Shown piece after piece: positions 1 through 8,776 of a DNA stretch of 33,322 bases. Position 1 is the stretch's first letter; each line of letters begins with the position of its first letter. The stretch is from NCBI GenBank assembly GCA_030831945.1, contig JAURKC010000023.1, forward strand, positions 1 through 33,322, read 5' to 3'. The translations under genes were made by a program, and so were the position numbers. Under the pieces are notes generated by a model. That model was not told the origin of the DNA. It worked only from the letters and a program-made list of their open reading frames with translations, and ran no database searches. The DNA comes from Ferruginibacter sp. (GTDB lineage Bacteria; Bacteroidota; Bacteroidia; Chitinophagales; Chitinophagaceae).

Positions 1-2102
1 GCTTTAATGATTATACCCAATTGAAAAGAATTGATGTTAGTCTTAATGGGTGTTTTTGTAATGGATCCTATACTTTGTTGAAAATTAAAAAACAATGTAT
101 ACAAGGATCTATTACTAAATTCTAACCCTAAGTCAGCTTTTAAGAATACTTTTCTATACGCATCCGTTACTTGATTATCTAAACTCGCTTTTGATAATCT
201 AGTATCAATACTTGGTCCGCCTACTATATGAAATTTATACTTCTTAAGATTTCCATAGGGAAGTAATTTTTTATAATGTCCGGCAACATTCATTACTAAA
301 AAACGATCTTCTACTTTAAAGGTCGAAAAGCTTCCAACAACAGGTGATAAAGTAGATGAAGAAGAATAATTAGCACCAGAAGCAATTTTACTCAAGCTAA
401 AACTTACCGAATATGCATATTTCTTTTTTACCAAACCGTCTACTCGAACACCTCCTAAATACCCAGTTTTATAAACGTCTTCGATGATATCTGAATAGAC
501 GTAGTTAAAGTTTGATTTAAAGCCACCAGCATCCACGGTTTGTTTTGAAAAACTAGAACCCGCCATTAAGGATACAGTAGTTGTAGCCATGTATTGTAAG
601 AATTTTTTATGCACAGACATGTGAGAAGAAAGGGTGTCTTTTGCTTTAGAAACAGGATTAGTTAACACTATCGCAGCATCCTCTTTTACCAAATTTTTAT
701 TAGGTAAACTTACTGTTGACAAACTACTTTCTTTGGAACTCGCATCCTTCGCTATCACCTTAACACTATCTTTTACTTTTTCGTTCTTACTATCTTTTTT
801 AACCGTATTTTTTTTATTTAAATTTAATCTAGACAACCAGGTTGATTTTTTTGTGGTATCCTTTACAATGATTGCAAGGCTATCTTTTAGTTTCATCTTA
901 GCAGAATCTCTTTGAACCTTATTTTTACCAGAGGGGCTGTTCAATTTAGATAAATCGCTTTGTTTGGTAGTAGCGTCCTTTGCAATGAGTGCAGTAGAAT
1001 CTTTTGATTTTAACATCGCAGTATCTCTGTTAATTGCATTTTTACTAGGGAGGCTTAATTTAGATAAATCGCTTTCTTTGGATGCAGTATTCTTCACTAA
1101 GAGTGAACTGCTATCTTTTGATTTCGCACTATCTCTTTTAACCGTATTTTTCTTAGTTAAATTTAATCTAGAAAACCAGCTTGATTTTTTTGTGGTATCC
1201 TTTGCAATGAGTGAAGCAGTATCTTTTACTTTCACTCTTACACTATCTCTGTTGACCTTATTTTTATTAGTAGAGCTTGATTTACTTAAATCGCTTTCTT
1301 TAGTAATATTGGCCTTTGCGATGAGTGAAGTGGTATCATTTGCTTTGGCACTATCCTTTTTAACTGTATTCTTTTTATTTAAATTTAATCTAGTCAGCCA
1401 GCTTGATTTTTTTGTGGTATCCTTTGCAATGAGTACAGTAGTATCTTTTACTTTCACTCTTACACTATCTCTGTTGACCTTATTTTTATTAGTAGAGCTT
1501 AATTTACTTAAATCGCTTTCTTTAGTAGCAGGGGCCTTTGCGATAAGTGAAGTGGTATCTTTTGATTTCGCACTATCCTTCTTAACCGAATTCTTTTTAT
1601 TCAAATTTAATCTAGACAACCAGCTTGATTTTTTTGTAGTATCCTTTGCCATCAGTGAAGCAGTGTCTTTAACTTTCACCAATACACTATCTCTTTTAAC
1701 GTTATTTTTACTAGGGAGGCTGAGATTGGATAAACTCCTTTCAGTGGCTGTAGGTTCCTTTGCTATAATTGAACTGCTGTCTTTTTCAGGAGTGTACTTT
1801 ACAATGAGTAAATTGATCTCTTTTTCCCACCTCATCGCACTATCCTCACTAACCGTATTTTTCTTAGGTAAACTAATCTTGGACAAAGAGCTCTTTTTAG
1901 ATGCAGTATCCTTTTGCCTTACTATTTCAAATGTTTTTTCTTCTCTCGCTGCAGGATTTTTATCATTCTTTGAATCGACTACTGCTTTACTTCCCTTTTC
2001 GTCTTTTGAACTTTTCTTAAACAAGTTCACCTTGGCTAACTTAATTTTTGAAAATAAATTGGACTTTGCTGGAATGGAATCCTTCACCTGAGCGCTCAAC
2101 AT
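1..2102 (-). CDS. Exported Lys/Ser-rich tandem-repeat protein with C-terminal beta-barrel-like region, 3' end beyond the left edge; frameshifted signal peptide
   Basis: The frame is open from the ATG at 2102 to position 1 (about 700 residues) and continues past the edge. Residues about 60-460 are a basic, low-complexity repeat of 74 residues (222 bp) with two related halves. Each half has a Lys-Asp-Thr/Ser-x-Ser-Leu-Ile-Ala-Lys core, and alternate halves carry Ser-Ser-Trp-Leu-x-Arg-Leu-Asn-Leu. Residues about 490-700 have alternating hydrophobic and polar strands, as in outer-membrane beta-barrels; this assignment is inference. The ATG at 2102 is preceded in frame by a hydrophobic stretch (WLISLTLISSMLSAQ) with no ATG. 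A normal start (MNKIKLN) lies at 2164 in another frame, and one extra base in the six-base run 2132-2137 would join them into a complete signal peptide. So the gene is either frameshifted, phase-variable or affected by a base-calling error. I do not recognise the family or its function. Confidence 0.8.
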   Translation of the reverse strand, partial: MLSAQVKDSIPAKSNLFSKIKLAKVNLFKKSSKDEKGSKAVVDSKNDKNPAAREEKTFEIVRQKDTASKKSSLSKISLPKKNTVSEDSAMRWEKEINLLIVKYTPEKDSSSIIAKEPTATERSLSNLSLPSKNNVKRDSVLVKVKDTASLMAKDTTKKSSWLSRLNLNKKNSVKKDSAKSKDTTSLIAKAPATKESDLSKLSSTNKNKVNRDSVRVKVKDTTVLIAKDTTKKSSWLTRLNLNKKNTVKKDSAKANDTTSLIAKANITKESDLSKSSSTNKNKVNRDSVRVKVKDTASLIAKDTTKKSSWFSRLNLTKKNTVKRDSAKSKDSSSLLVKNTASKESDLSKLSLPSKNAINRDTAMLKSKDSTALIAKDATTKQSDLSKLNSPSGKNKVQRDSAKMKLKDSLAIIVKDTTKKSTWLSRLNLNKKNTVKKDSKNEKVKDSVKVIAKDASSKESSLSTVSLPNKNLVKEDAAIVLTNPVSKAKDTLSSHMSVHKKFLQYMATTTVSLMAGSSFSKQTVDAGGFKSNFNYVYSDIIEDVYKTGYLGGVRVDGLVKKKYAYSVSFSLSKIASGANYSSSSTLSPVVGSFSTFKVEDRFLVMNVAGHYKKLLPYGNLKKYKFHIVGGPSIDTRLSKASLDNQVTDAYRKVFLKADLGLEFSNRSLYTLFFNFQQSIGSITKTPIKTNINSFQLGIIIK
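700..1900 (-). repeat. In-frame 222-bp tandem repeat within the coding region
   Basis: Matching segments recur at a constant 222-bp spacing. The cactatct block occurs at 1241, 1463 and 1685. The ttgatttttt block occurs at 1181, 1403 and 1625, with a further copy near 842 at a half-unit offset. The unit is 74 codons, made of halves of about 35 and 39 codons, and is degenerate toward both ends. Spacing and identity are highest between 1180 and 1700, which suggests recent unit duplication there. The opposite strand shows long open frames here only because of the repeat composition. Confidence 0.85.
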
Positions 2103-2208
2103 GGAACTTATCAGCGTTAGACTAATGAGCCAAAAAACACATTTAATTTAATTTTATTCATATGCCATTATATAAATTGCAAATACTTTTTCTTGTCATT
2201 TTGACAAT

Positions 2209-2237
2209 AAAAAACCTACTCATTTTTTTTGAGCAGG
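2209..2237 (-). terminator. Rho-independent terminator-like hairpin
   Basis: Read on the minus strand, CCTGCTC (2237-2231) pairs with GAGTAGG (2221-2215), including one G-U pair, across an A-rich nine-base loop. It is followed directly by TTTTTT (2214-2209). It lies about 110 bp past the stop of the AraC-type gene and would stop read-through into the repeat-protein gene. A TAATTTTG box lies just upstream on the same strand (2247-2240), so the hairpin could instead sit in that gene's leader. Confidence 0.6.
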
Positions 2238-2290
2238 CGCAAAATTATAAGCTAGATGAATGTAGACTTAAATCTAAAAGCAGAAGATTG

Positions 2291-2345
2291 TCTAGTTTTC
2301 GAAAAAACGAACAGATTGATAGACATTTGTCTTGAAAAAACTAGA
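2291..2345. repeat. Inverted repeat with 9-bp arms
   Basis: TCTAGTTTT (2291-2299) is matched by AAAACTAGA (2337-2345), with a 37-base loop that itself contains short complementary pieces. It begins 3 bp after the stop codon of the AraC-type gene. No T-tract follows the arms, so it is not a standard terminator. It could be a 3' stabilising stem. Confidence 0.35.
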
Positions 2346-2347
2346 TA

Positions 2348-3535
2348 TTAATCTAAGCTGTTTAAATATTCGGAAGGAGTAACTCCAATTTTTTGTTTGA
2401 AGGAATTAAAAAAACTAGTTCGGGAACCAAAGCCTGCCTGTTTAGCCAGGGCGTCTAATGTCAAAATATCACCCGACCCATTATTAATTAAAGTTATAAC
2501 ATAGTCGATTTTCAAATTATTCTTCCAGGTGTTAAAACTGATATTAAGGTGTTCGTTGAAGTAATAGGACAAATGATGAACCGGAATATTGATATCGGAG
2601 GACATCATAGTAAGATTGAAATCAGAATTCAAATATGGTTTACTTTCCATATATCGCTCAATCTTAATATTAAGTAGATTTAATTTTTCGGAAGAAATCT
2701 CAAAACTTTTGGATTGTTTTTTTAAATCTTCCACAATTCCTAATTGCTGCTGAACCTCTCTATTTTCTTTGGTAACGATTGCATAATCAAATTGAGGTAA
2801 TCCATATAGAATATTAGGGAAAAACAGGAGTGATAAATTAAGCAGTAGCAAACCAATTACCGTGGCATATAAAAAGATAAATCCTTTATTTTCTGCAACC
2901 GTAAAACTATTTGTGAAAAAAGACAATACGGTAAAAAATAAAAAACCTAAATATAAAATAACAGAAGTGGTAACCAATAACACAATCCACTTGTAGATTA
3001 ATTTCACCTGATGAGTTAGATGATTTGCATTCAATCCTTTTTTTAAAACTAATACTATACTGGCGATTACATAAACAAGCGCGAAAATTGGCCTCGTTAA
3101 AAAGCTAAATTTTGGAGGTAAAAATATGTAATCAATATTTATAAAATTATTCACATCCTTTATTACATTTTCAGCATACTGCAACTTATAAGCCCATCCA
3201 TTTAAAAAATAGGGTTGAATATTGATGAAAAATAAAATAGCTGGAATAAAGTGTATCCAATCATATTTAGTAAGCCGATGATCATCCGTTAATAACCCTC
3301 TTACATAAAAATAAAATAAAGGACCTAACAATAAATAAAAAGGGGTAAAATGTACCAACATAATAGCAATCAAATACTTATTTCCCGAATCCACCGTAGC
3401 ATAATGAGACAAGGCATAAATGTTATTGATAAGCAAAAAGAAAAATAAATAAATATTGGCCAGATTGGACTGCCGCAAATTAATAAGCAGTAAAAAAGTA
3501 ATAATAAAGCCTAATATAGTAATTGAAAATAGCAT
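2348..3535 (-). CDS. Membrane-anchored AraC-family transcriptional regulator
   Basis: The product has 395 residues. The first 250 or so form about seven hydrophobic segments, an N-terminal multi-spanning sensor typical of Bacteroidota 7TM-AraC proteins. A linker follows, then an AraC-type helix-turn-helix pair at about 300-394. The second HTH has the family signature around AKQAGFGSRTSFFNSFKQKIG followed by TPSEYL. It should bind DNA as a membrane-tethered regulator. The ligand is unknown and nothing in the sequence says which neighbouring genes it controls. It is 226 bp from the next gene and has its own candidate promoter. A terminator-like hairpin follows it. Confidence 0.88.
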   Translation of the reverse strand: MLFSITILGFIITFLLLINLRQSNLANIYLFFFLLINNIYALSHYATVDSGNKYLIAIMLVHFTPFYLLLGPLFYFYVRGLLTDDHRLTKYDWIHFIPAILFFINIQPYFLNGWAYKLQYAENVIKDVNNFINIDYIFLPPKFSFLTRPIFALVYVIASIVLVLKKGLNANHLTHQVKLIYKWIVLLVTTSVILYLGFLFFTVLSFFTNSFTVAENKGFIFLYATVIGLLLLNLSLLFFPNILYGLPQFDYAIVTKENREVQQQLGIVEDLKKQSKSFEISSEKLNLLNIKIERYMESKPYLNSDFNLTMMSSDINIPVHHLSYYFNEHLNISFNTWKNNLKIDYVITLINNGSGDILTLDALAKQAGFGSRTSFFNSFKQKIGVTPSEYLNSLD

Positions 3536-3565
3536 ATGGATATTTCAAACAAGGATTTTTCACAA

Positions 3566-3573
3566 CAAATGTA
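3566..3573 (-). promoter_or_regulatory. Candidate -7 element of the AraC-type regulator gene
   Basis: On the minus strand this reads TACATTTG, an exact match to the Bacteroidota primary-sigma -7 consensus TAnnTTTG. It lies about 30 bp upstream of the regulator's ATG. No convincing -33 TTG was seen at the usual distance, so support is partial. Confidence 0.4.
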
Positions 3574-3761
3574 ATACAGAAAAGACCTTCCCCAATATAT
3601 AAAATTAAATAAATACTCTGCGGGGGTTAAGAGGTAGCTTACAATAGTTAATTAAATGATAGATTTTAAGGAGCATTTTAGCGTTAACTTCTTTACCTAA
3701 TCGGCTCCATTTAGTTGATAATAATACATACTGTTTTTAAATAAGCCAAACAGTTCTATCA

Positions 3762-4463
3762 TTATCGCTTTCGTAAGTATCCCAATCTTTTCCCTTCCTC
3801 CATTCGCTCGATAGCATACCTGAGCATGGTTCGGGGCATTTTAGAAAGATGCTCATCTAAGAATTCTTCTAGTGCCAATTCATCTCTTTTGCCCACTTCT
3901 CTTAACATCCAACCGCATGCTTTGTGCATCAGGTCGTGCTTGTGGGAAAGAAATTTTTCGCAAAGATTAAACACATCGGAAAATTGACCATTTCTAATCA
4001 ATTCAAAACAGGCAACTACCGCCACCCGCTCCGACCATAAATGTTTAGTTTCTGCTAAATCGTAAAGAATTTTTCGATCCTTGTGCAATAAAAATTTCCC
4101 TAACAGTTTGTAGGCAGAACAATCCACCAAATCCCAATTATTGATTTGGCAAATATTTTTTAAGTAAAATTTGATAATGGCACTTTGTTGAACGGGTGAA
4201 GATTTTGAAAATTGAGCAACTAAAACCAACAAGGCTGCAAAGCGTAATTCATGAATTTTATCATTGATCAATTCTTGAACATCGGCCATATTGGTATATT
4301 TCCAATGCTCCTTTACCAATGCTTTCACTTGCGGATTTGATAATCCAATAAAAATATCTCCTTCTCCATACTCTCCTTTTCCTGTCTTAAAGAATCGTGC
4401 ACTTTGAATGGCTCGCTCAGGATTTTTGAGTTCAAGGAGAGCCTGCTTTAGAGATTTCTTCAT
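3762..4463 (-). CDS. DNA alkylation repair protein, AlkD-like HEAT-repeat glycosylase
   Basis: The 233-residue helical protein has the AlkD-family signature. The NWDLVD motif (109-114) contains W110 and D114, spaced exactly as W109 and D113 of Bacillus cereus AlkD. R146 in the SERVAVVA segment and W185 in ACGWMLREVGKRD match the other two key positions. The family excises cationic N3- and N7-alkylpurines without base flipping. The protein is cytoplasmic and has no signal peptide, unlike almost all its neighbours. It starts 31 bp after the FAD oxidoreductase gene, so the two may share a transcript, but no functional link to glycan use is evident. Confidence 0.9.
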   Translation of the reverse strand: MKKSLKQALLELKNPERAIQSARFFKTGKGEYGEGDIFIGLSNPQVKALVKEHWKYTNMADVQELINDKIHELRFAALLVLVAQFSKSSPVQQSAIIKFYLKNICQINNWDLVDCSAYKLLGKFLLHKDRKILYDLAETKHLWSERVAVVACFELIRNGQFSDVFNLCEKFLSHKHDLMHKACGWMLREVGKRDELALEEFLDEHLSKMPRTMLRYAIERMEEGKRLGYLRKR

Positions 4464-4494
4464 TAAAAAAATACTGATTTATGAGAAATGACCA

Positions 4495-6504
4495 TTATTT
4501 CTCCGGCACAAAAAGCACTGCATCCGCCACTATAATTCCGTTAGAATTTTTATTAGAAATTTCTACGTAGGCAGTGTTACCCTTTGGTAAATTGCATTTT
4601 CCTAAAGATACCCACTCTCCTGCTGTTTGACCAATCACTTGAACTTCGGATCGCTTGATAACTTTATTAATTACTTTGTCTCCATCGAAAATTGCTATAT
4701 GTGTCTGCTCAGAACCATTTTGCAACTTTGGATAATAAGTATAAATCTGATAACTTCCTTCTTTACTTATCTGAGGTGTAAACTTAACCGACTTGGCTTT
4801 TGAAGAACGAGCAGTATCGCGTAAATAAGAAGGACCAAAACCACCATACTTACCAAAAGACCAATCTCCTTTTACGATAACACTGGCTGTATCCACATTG
4901 TCTACTATAATTTCTGGCATGCTACCATTGGCATAAGGATTTGTTTTTAAGATTTGTTGCAATTGATCAATATTTACATCTTGTACAGCTTGATTATTAT
5001 CTATTGAAAGACAAGCAGCCACTGCTGATGATTGTGCTAGCACCATAAATACAGGTTCCATTCTAATAGAACCGTAGGCAATATGTGAAGCAGATAAACA
5101 AACAGGAACTAATAAATTTTTACACTCTTTCTTTTTCGGAATCACTGATCGATAGGCAATTGGATAAGGATCAAAACCGCCTACTTGAACATCCCCTTCA
5201 TTTTTCACCATACCATTCACAACAAGCCGCTGGCAATTATGAGAATCCATTGTGTAAGCAGCCAGTCCAATTCCATCTTTTACTACCTCTTTACCTTCAC
5301 AGTTTAATTGAGTCATTACATATTCACCAATCATTCTTCTGGTTTCACGCACATACATTTGAGGTGTCCAGTTTTTATTATCCATATACTCATCCTTTGG
5401 ATATCCCCATTGAAGCATTTCATTTCTAAGATAGGAAGGCATTCGAGGATCATGTCCTATGAAATAAAAGAATCCTTGTACATAATTATCATGTGCCTTT
5501 TTTATTTCTATTCTTTTATTATAATCTGCTTCTGGATAATCCCAATTCTCTCCTATCATGTCAGTTGAAAAAGCTCCATTGTTATTGATGTCAGTTTTAT
5601 TATTAGGCATTGGAGCTATTGAAGTAAATCCTCCAATATTTTTTACTGGCTTCTTCGCGAGCACCCTCAATAATAATTCATATCGCTCTGGTTTGTAATC
5701 AGCTGGTTTAGTAATAGGAATTCTATTGCTTGGATTGTTAGTAAAACAAACCCGAATATTATAGGTCTGTATTTTTTTATCGCCCGTTCCATTAGGTGCT
5801 AAGGTTTCATTACTGATACCCCAAACCAATCCGCTTTCCTTTTTTCCAGGAATTTTATACGGATCTACTCCGTCAGGAAACTGGTGCTTATCCATCAACT
5901 GTACTCCATTATAGGTTTCACCATATGTACTATTTGATTCTCTTCCAGTAAAATAAGAAACACCCGACTTCGCCATTAAATCACCTTCATAGGTACAATC
6001 AATAAAAACCTTTGCCTTTATAATTTGATTCGTTGATTGATTGGGTTGAATAGAGTTCTCAACAGTTATTGCTTTAATAGCACCCTGTTCAGTGCTTACT
6101 GACTGAAGTCTATAATTATAAACAACATTAATATTGGCTTCTTTAATATATTGTTCAAATAATTCTTTGGCTACATGCGGCTCAAATGTCCACTGTTCAA
6201 ACTTTCCGTAATGCTGACCAATACGCCTATAGAAATCTAGTGAAAGTCCAGCCACTGCATATTTATTTCCGATATCTGTTTGACCTAATCCCCCCGTCGT
6301 TAAACCACCTAAACGGTTACTCGGTTCAATTAAAATTACCGATTTACCCATCTTTTTTGCAGTATAAGCAGCCATTACACCAGCAGAGCTTCCTCCGTAA
6401 ATACAGATATCTACCGTACTAGATTGATTCACCTGGGCTTTAGCAGACAGGTCAGTAAGGAGAATTAAAAAAACTATCCATTGAGCTAATTTAAACTTTT
6501 TCAT
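4495..6504 (-). CDS. Exported FAD-dependent oxidoreductase with golvesin-like C-terminal domain
   Basis: This 669-residue protein has a signal peptide at 1-23 ending in AKAQ. A Rossmann dinucleotide-binding motif follows at 34-60 (IYGGSSAGVMAAY, then ILIEPSNRLGGLTTGG), typical of the FAD_oxidored family (PF12831). The flavin core extends to about residue 530. The last 120 residues (about 545-669) are beta-rich and resemble the golvesin C-terminal-like domain often found on these enzymes, which is why they are sometimes mislabelled xanthan lyase. Substrate and electron acceptor are unknown. Export suggests oxidation of a glycan or released sugar in the periplasm or at the surface. The gene is divergent from the GH27 gene across 232 bp, which suggests shared control. 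Confidence 0.85.
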   Translation of the reverse strand: MKKFKLAQWIVFLILLTDLSAKAQVNQSSTVDICIYGGSSAGVMAAYTAKKMGKSVILIEPSNRLGGLTTGGLGQTDIGNKYAVAGLSLDFYRRIGQHYGKFEQWTFEPHVAKELFEQYIKEANINVVYNYRLQSVSTEQGAIKAITVENSIQPNQSTNQIIKAKVFIDCTYEGDLMAKSGVSYFTGRESNSTYGETYNGVQLMDKHQFPDGVDPYKIPGKKESGLVWGISNETLAPNGTGDKKIQTYNIRVCFTNNPSNRIPITKPADYKPERYELLLRVLAKKPVKNIGGFTSIAPMPNNKTDINNNGAFSTDMIGENWDYPEADYNKRIEIKKAHDNYVQGFFYFIGHDPRMPSYLRNEMLQWGYPKDEYMDNKNWTPQMYVRETRRMIGEYVMTQLNCEGKEVVKDGIGLAAYTMDSHNCQRLVVNGMVKNEGDVQVGGFDPYPIAYRSVIPKKKECKNLLVPVCLSASHIAYGSIRMEPVFMVLAQSSAVAACLSIDNNQAVQDVNIDQLQQILKTNPYANGSMPEIIVDNVDTASVIVKGDWSFGKYGGFGPSYLRDTARSSKAKSVKFTPQISKEGSYQIYTYYPKLQNGSEQTHIAIFDGDKVINKVIKRSEVQVIGQTAGEWVSLGKCNLPKGNTAYVEISNKNSNGIIVADAVLFVPEK

Positions 6505-6736
6505 ATTACTATTTAATTGTATTTATTTGATTGAAATTAAAGGTTAAAAAATCTAAGAGAATCAATCGCCTACTGACTACCCCATAATAAAATACCTAGG
6601 TGCAAAAGGGTTCAATAAATAAGATAAAAATAAGGATTTTAATAATTCGTGGCAAGATTTTTCAGTCTTGGTAAGAATGCCTAATTTACTCACTCTAAAA
6701 AGCTCAATTTAAAGTATATTAAAAAAGTATAATGGA

Positions 6737-8749
6737 ATGAAAAGCAAACTACTGTCTTTATTATTGTTTAGTTTATGCATTACTAACGGTTTCGCACAAT
6801 CGATTAATGAAATATGGTTAGATGATTTGGTGATACAAAAATATTCTGAAGGCATTCCTGGAATATCTGCCAAAAAAAATGGAGGGGGTGAAACGATGAC
6901 GATGGTCAAAAAAACTTATCAAAGAGGAGTTGGTGTTCAATCTACCAGTGTGTTGTCTTTTTTACTGAATGGAAATGCTACTGAATTTACTGCTTCAGTA
7001 GGAGTCGATGACATGGGTAATAAAATATTAAAACACCAATTTTATGTATTAGCAGATGGTAAAATTTTATTTGAAAGTGGTGATATGAAATGGGGTGATT
7101 TGCCCAAAAATGTAAAAGTAAATTTAACCGGCGTTCAAAGAATGGGATTACTAGTAATGGTGGAAGATCAAGGTTATACAAAGGTCTATACCAATTTTGC
7201 AGATGCAAAAATTTCGATGATTGGAAACGCGGTACCCCTTACTACACCTAACCTAGACGAAAAATACATTCTAACACCTCCATCCCCTAAAACTCCTCAA
7301 ATTAATTCTGCTAAGGTTTTTGGTGCTACTCCCGGCAACCCATTTTTATACACCATCGCTTCCACAGGTTCAAAGCCCATTGAATTTTTTGCAGATAATT
7401 TACCTCTCGGACTTTCCATTGATCATGAAACCGGAACTATTTCAGGCAAGCTCTCTCAAAGAGGGATTTATTTAGTTCAGCTTAGAGCAAAAAACAAATT
7501 CGGGGAAGCAAAAAAAGAATTGAAGATTAAGATAGGCGATACAATTTCGCTTACCCCACCCATGGGCTGGAATGGATGGAATTCTTGGGCTAGAATGATT
7601 GATGGTGAAAAAGTAATCGCTTCAGCCAATGCGATGGTTAGCAAAGGACTTAGAGACCATGGATGGAATTACGTCAATATAGATGATGCATGGCAAGGCA
7701 ATAGAGGGGGTAAATTGAATGCAATGCAAGCAAATGGAAAATTTCCAGATTTCAAAAAAATGATTGATGATATTCATGCAATGGGATTGAAACTAGGTGT
7801 TTATTCTACGCCCTGGATAACTAGCTATGCGGGCTATATGGGTGCCTCCTCTAATTTTGAGAATGGTATTTATCCTGATTCAATAAAAAATAACAAAAGA
7901 GCTTTCCGTTATATTGGTAAATATAGATTTGAAAACAATGATGCTTTACAATTAGCAGAATGGGGCGTTGATTTTTTAAAATATGATTGGCGAATAGAAG
8001 TTAATTCTGCTCGCAGAATGTCTGCTGCACTAAAATCATCCGGTAGAGATATTATTTACAGCTTATCTAATTCGGCGCCATTTAATAACGTGGAGGAGTG
8101 GGTGAAAATTTCCAACATGTATAGAACTGGTCCTGATATTAGAGACAGTTGGCAGGGATTATATCACTGCACTTTTAAATTGGATAAATGGGGTCCTTTT
8201 GGTGGACCCGGACATTGGAATGATCCAGACATGATGATCCTTGGAAATGTTACCACTGGAACAGAAATGCATCCGACCCGACTTACGCCCAATGAACAAT
8301 ATAGTCATATCAGCCTTTTCGCTTTACTATCTTCTCCCCTGCTAATTGGTTGTCCTATTGATCAACTGGATGAATTTACTTTAAACCTTTTAAACAACGA
8401 TGAAGTGATTGCAATCGATCAAGATCCTCTAGGATCCTCTGCTAGATTAATTTCGGATGAAGACGGAATACAAACCTGGTTTAAAAAAATGGAAGACGGA
8501 GCTTACGCAGTTGGATTTTTTAATACTGACAATTATGGTAAAAATCCTGCTTCCTTTTTCCGTTGGGGAAATGAAAAACCAAAAAATTATACCGTTGCGT
8601 TATCAAAACTTGGTCTAAAAGGTAATTGGAAAGTACGGGATGTATGGAGACAGAAAAATGTAAGTTTAACCAATGGTTCTTTCAATACAATGATACCTTT
8701 TCATGGTGTTAGCCTTTATTATATTCAACCATTACCTTCATCCAAATAA
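6737..8749 (+). CDS. Exported GH27-type alpha-galactosidase with NPCBM and Ig-like (He_PIG) domains
   Basis: The 670-residue protein has a signal peptide at 1-21, an NPCBM carbohydrate-binding domain at about 22-165 and a putative Ig domain at about 188-268. A GH27 catalytic barrel starts at TPPMGWNGWNSW (about 273) and is followed by a C-terminal beta domain. The expected nucleophile is D417 in FLKYDW. The acid/base is D467 in YRTGPDIRDSW, with R463 at the position matching human alpha-galactosidase A R227. GH27 enzymes remove terminal alpha-D-galactose (some act on alpha-N-acetylgalactosamine or beta-L-arabinopyranose) with retention. The esterase gene follows after 27 bp, so these two are probably one transcript. 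A short out-of-frame ATG at 6732 precedes the chosen start; the start at 6737 gives a clean signal peptide. Confidence 0.92.
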   Translation: MKSKLLSLLLFSLCITNGFAQSINEIWLDDLVIQKYSEGIPGISAKKNGGGETMTMVKKTYQRGVGVQSTSVLSFLLNGNATEFTASVGVDDMGNKILKHQFYVLADGKILFESGDMKWGDLPKNVKVNLTGVQRMGLLVMVEDQGYTKVYTNFADAKISMIGNAVPLTTPNLDEKYILTPPSPKTPQINSAKVFGATPGNPFLYTIASTGSKPIEFFADNLPLGLSIDHETGTISGKLSQRGIYLVQLRAKNKFGEAKKELKIKIGDTISLTPPMGWNGWNSWARMIDGEKVIASANAMVSKGLRDHGWNYVNIDDAWQGNRGGKLNAMQANGKFPDFKKMIDDIHAMGLKLGVYSTPWITSYAGYMGASSNFENGIYPDSIKNNKRAFRYIGKYRFENNDALQLAEWGVDFLKYDWRIEVNSARRMSAALKSSGRDIIYSLSNSAPFNNVEEWVKISNMYRTGPDIRDSWQGLYHCTFKLDKWGPFGGPGHWNDPDMMILGNVTTGTEMHPTRLTPNEQYSHISLFALLSSPLLIGCPIDQLDEFTLNLLNNDEVIAIDQDPLGSSARLISDEDGIQTWFKKMEDGAYAVGFFNTDNYGKNPASFFRWGNEKPKNYTVALSKLGLKGNWKVRDVWRQKNVSLTNGSFNTMIPFHGVSLYYIQPLPSSK

Positions 8750-8776
8750 ATTAAACTATAATAAATTACAAGCGAT

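Noticed and set aside
700..1900. Regular repeat considered as a CRISPR array
   Set aside because: The period is 222 bp, in frame, and degenerate throughout, with no short identical repeats separated by unique spacers.
634..2091. Long plus-strand open frames encoding hydrophobic Ser/Phe/Leu-rich repeats
   Set aside because: They are the antisense of the Lys/Ser-rich repeat gene. The minus frame stays open for about 700 codons to the edge and ends in a barrel-like region, so it is the coding strand.
3730..3754. Inverted repeat ACTGTTT/AAACAGT just past the AlkD-like gene as a terminator
   Set aside because: The arms are only 7 bp, AT-rich, and no T-run follows on the minus strand.
5085..5568. 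Plus-strand open frames inside the FAD oxidoreductase gene
   Set aside because: They overlap a clear FAD-binding protein on the other strand and show no domain, leader or coding character of their own.
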